From contig DATMMO010000359.1 of assembly GCA_035569695.1 (NCBI GenBank), forward strand, positions 1-15,622: DNA of 15,622 nt, read 5' to 3'. The position numbers and the translations under genes were made by a program. Numbering within the stretch: the first letter of the stretch is position 1; the number at the start of each line of letters is the position of its first letter. The notes under the pieces were generated by a model that had not been told where the DNA came from, searched no databases, and saw nothing but the letters and a program-made list of their open reading frames with translations. Source of the DNA: DASXMT01 sp035569695 (GTDB lineage Bacteria > Actinomycetota > Acidimicrobiia > Acidimicrobiales > RAAP-2). Positions 13,412-15,622 of the stretch are shown in pieces.

Positions 13412-15622
13412 ATGAGAACTGCCGTACACGGGATGCCCCGGATCGGGCCGGGCCGGGCGTTGAAGCGGGCCCTCGAGGGCTACTGGGCCGGCCGGGTGAC
13501 CGCTGACCAGCTCGAGGAGACGGCGGCATCGATCCGGCGCCAGAACTGGCAGACCATGGTGGCCGCCGGTATCGACTTCGTGCCCTCCAACGACTTCTCC
13601 CTCTACGACCATGTCCTCGATGCCGCCGTCCTGGTCGGCGCGGTGCCACCGTGGTTCGGCGGCGGCGGCGGCGGCGACCGACCCGGCCTCGAGCCCTACT
13701 TCGCCCTGGCCCGGGGGGGCGAGGCGAACGGGCAACCCGTGGCCCCGCTCGAGCTGACCAAGTGGTTCGACACCAACTATCACCATCTGGTCCCCGAGCT
13801 GGGACCGGGTACCGACTTCCGGGCCGACGGGGCCAAGGTGGTCGGTGAGCTGACCGAGGCATCCGAGCAGGGCATTGCCACCATGCCCGCCCTACTGGGC
13901 CCGCTGACCCTGTTGCTGCGGAGCTCGGCGCGGCCAACGGGCTTCGATGTCCTCGGCCTCCTCGACCCGTTGGTCGACGCCTACGTCGACGTGCTGGCCG
14001 AGCTCCAGCGGCGGGGCGTGCGTTGGGTCCGGCTCGACGAGCCATCCCTGGTCGAGGAGCGCAGCGCCGAGGAGCTGGGTGCGCTGGAGCGGGCCTACCG
14101 ACGGCTGACCGAGCGCGGGGACCGGCCCGCCATCGCCATCTCCACCTTCTTCGGTCCTGTGGGCGAGGCCATGCCCGTGGTGCGGGACCTGCCCGTCGAG
14201 GGAGTGGGCCTCGATTTCTGTCTGGGTCGGGAGAACCTCGACCTGCTCCGCGACGTCGGCGGCCTCCCCGACAAGGTGCTCTTCGCCGGCGTGGTCGACG
14301 GTCGCAACGTCTGGGCCAACGACCTCGAGGCCACTCTGGCGGAGCTCGACCGGCTCGAAGAGCTGGCCCGGGAGACGGTGGTGTCCACCTCCTGTTCGCT
14401 CCTCCACGTGCCCCTCGCCCTTTCGGCCGAGGAGTCACTGGACCCCGACGTCGCGCCCTGGCTGTCCTTTGCGCACGAGAAGCTGGAGGAGCTGGCCGTC
14501 CTGGCCCGCGCCAGCGGCGAGGGGCGGCCGAGCGTGGACCAGGCACTCGAGGCCAACCGGGCGGCCCTGCGGGCCCGACGGGAGTCGGCGCGGGTGGTCG
14601 ACCCCGCCGTCCGCCAACGGGTAGCGGCGCTGGGCGAGGCCGATCCCCGGCGCTCTTCCCCCTACCCGGAGCGAGCCCGGGCCCAGCAGTCGGCCCTGGG
14701 GCTTCCCCGCTTGCCCACCACGACCATCGGGTCCTTCCCCCAGACGCCCGAGCTCCGGACGGCACGGGCGGCGTGGCGGGCCGGCCGGCTCGACGACGCC
14801 GAGTACCGCCGCTCCCTCCGGCATGAGATCGACCGGGTGGTGAGCCTCCAGGAGGAGGTGGGGTTGGACGTCCTCGTCCACGGCGAGCCCGAGCGGGACG
14901 ACATGGTTCGCTACTTCGCCGACCAGCTCACCGGTTTCGTGTTGCCCGCCGAGGGCTGGGTCCAGTCCTACGGTTCGCGCTGCGTGCGACCACCGGTGCT
15001 CTACGGGGACGTGTCGCGGCCGGCCCCGATGACACTGGAGTGGACCGCATACGCCCAGTCCCGGACCACGCGGCCGGTCAAGGGCATGCTGACCGGGCCC
15101 GTCACCATGCTGCGCTGGTCGTTCGTGCGCGACGACCAGTCCCAGGCGGCCACGACCGTCCAGCTGGCCCTGGCCATCGGGGACGAGCTGGTCGACCTGC
15201 AGGCAGCCGGCACTGCGGTGATCCAGGTCGACGAGCCCGCCCTGCGAGAGGGGCTCCCGCTGCGCCGCGCCGACCGGCCGGGCTACCTGGCCTGGGCCAC
15301 GCGAGCCTTCCGGCTGGTGACCTCGGCGGCGGGGCCGGCCACCCAGGTGCACACCCACATGTGTTACGCCCAGCTGGGGGACATCGTGGACGCCCTGGCC
15401 GACTTGGACATCGACGTGGTCTCCCTTGAGGCGGCCCGAGCGGGTATGGGCCTGCTGGGCGACCTGGTCGATGCCCGTTACCGGGGCGGCGTGGGGCCCG
15501 GCGTCTACGACGTGCACTCGCCGACGGTGCCCGAACTGGACCAGCTCGTCGCCCTGGTGGGCCAGGCGGTCGAGACGCTGGGGGTCGAACGGCTGTGGGT
15601 GAACCCCGACTGTGGGCTCAAG
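13412..15622 (+). CDS. metE: Cobalamin-independent methionine synthase (MetE), C-terminal end outside the window
   Basis: MetE moves the methyl group of 5-methyltetrahydropteroyl-glutamate to homocysteine, without cobalamin, in the last step of methionine synthesis. The frame is open for 737 codons to the right edge; by comparison with the roughly 755-residue family only some 20-25 residues should be missing. The start is ATG at 13412 with AGGAGG at 13402-13407. The two-barrel layout is visible: an N-terminal half with FVPSNDFSLYDHV (about 54-66), and a C-terminal catalytic half from LPTTTIGSFPQTPELR to the edge, including VHGEPERDDMVRYFA. All four zinc ligands are present: His649 and Cys651 (HTHMCY), Glu673 (SLEAARA) and Cys734 (NPDCGLK), with the same spacing as E. 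coli His641, Cys643, Glu665 and Cys726. A run of six GGC codons (13658-13675) makes a six-Gly tract. No cobalamin riboswitch was recognised upstream; the regulator before it is the likelier control. Confidence 0.95.
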   Translation, partial: MRTAVHGMPRIGPGRALKRALEGYWAGRVTADQLEETAASIRRQNWQTMVAAGIDFVPSNDFSLYDHVLDAAVLVGAVPPWFGGGGGGDRPGLEPYFALARGGEANGQPVAPLELTKWFDTNYHHLVPELGPGTDFRADGAKVVGELTEASEQGIATMPALLGPLTLLLRSSARPTGFDVLGLLDPLVDAYVDVLAELQRRGVRWVRLDEPSLVEERSAEELGALERAYRRLTERGDRPAIAISTFFGPVGEAMPVVRDLPVEGVGLDFCLGRENLDLLRDVGGLPDKVLFAGVVDGRNVWANDLEATLAELDRLEELARETVVSTSCSLLHVPLALSAEESLDPDVAPWLSFAHEKLEELAVLARASGEGRPSVDQALEANRAALRARRESARVVDPAVRQRVAALGEADPRRSSPYPERARAQQSALGLPRLPTTTIGSFPQTPELRTARAAWRAGRLDDAEYRRSLRHEIDRVVSLQEEVGLDVLVHGEPERDDMVRYFADQLTGFVLPAEGWVQSYGSRCVRPPVLYGDVSRPAPMTLEWTAYAQSRTTRPVKGMLTGPVTMLRWSFVRDDQSQAATTVQLALAIGDELVDLQAAGTAVIQVDEPALREGLPLRRADRPGYLAWATRAFRLVTSAAGPATQVHTHMCYAQLGDIVDALADLDIDVVSLEAARAGMGLLGDLVDARYRGGVGPGVYDVHSPTVPELDQLVALVGQAVETLGVERLWVNPDCGLK

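Noticed and set aside
13314..14765. Minus-strand frame of 483 codons opposite metE
   Set aside because: Extremely Arg/Pro-rich with no domain; it is antisense to a clearly conserved enzyme.
1..15622. Mobile elements, CRISPR arrays, tRNA or rRNA genes, phage or defence genes
   Set aside because: No transposase or integrase motifs, no regular spaced repeats, no cloverleaf or ribosomal RNA signatures were found; nearly all sequence is explained by housekeeping genes.

Overview
The window is very GC-rich, tightly packed bacterial chromosome. It looks like an actinobacterial genome, perhaps of the class Acidimicrobiia. The support is a ctaE-qcrC-qcrA-qcrB cluster with a two-haem cytochrome c and a PDWY-type cytochrome b, an actinobacterial-type HelD, many GTG starts (7 of the 10 start codons in view) and 4-base stop/start overlaps. 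The class-level guess is inference from protein style, not from a marker gene.

Layout, left half (minus strand). At the left edge lies the N-terminal part of a membrane-anchored GH43-like beta-propeller protein (1-546). After a 174-base gap comes a tight minus-strand operon, read from right to left: hemE (uroporphyrinogen decarboxylase), hemH/cpfC (coproporphyrin ferrochelatase type), hemY/cgoX (coproporphyrinogen/protoporphyrinogen oxidase) and lnt (apolipoprotein N-acyltransferase). Each junction is a 4-base overlap. HemE, CpfC and CgoX are three late steps of the coproporphyrin-dependent haem route; the final decarboxylase ChdC/HemQ is not in the window. The Lnt-like protein has Ser where the family has its catalytic Cys. 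The CpfC has His where Bacillus has the axial Tyr.

Middle. A repeat-rich divergent intergenic region (5932-6139) separates hemE from a plus-strand HelD-type, UvrD-like ATPase that recycles RNA polymerase. Next comes the plus-strand respiratory cluster ctaE-qcrC-qcrA-qcrB: oxidase subunit III plus all three core subunits of the cytochrome bcc complex. The genes abut or overlap, so they are probably one transcript. ctaC and ctaD are not in the window. Haem made by the left-hand operon is the cofactor of this complex, so the two blocks are functionally related, although nothing shows that they are co-regulated.

Right end. A COG2345/SufR-like winged-helix regulator with three C-terminal cysteines is followed 28 bases later by metE (cobalamin-independent methionine synthase), which runs off the right edge with all four zinc ligands present.

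Overall this is mostly housekeeping sequence. I see no mobile element, CRISPR array, tRNA or rRNA gene, or defence island. The points worth a second look are the Cys-free Lnt catalytic domain, the His-for-Tyr change in CpfC, the regulator-metE pairing with a candidate operator, the Gly-rich inserts in HelD, and the repeat-rich hemE/helD divergent promoter region.
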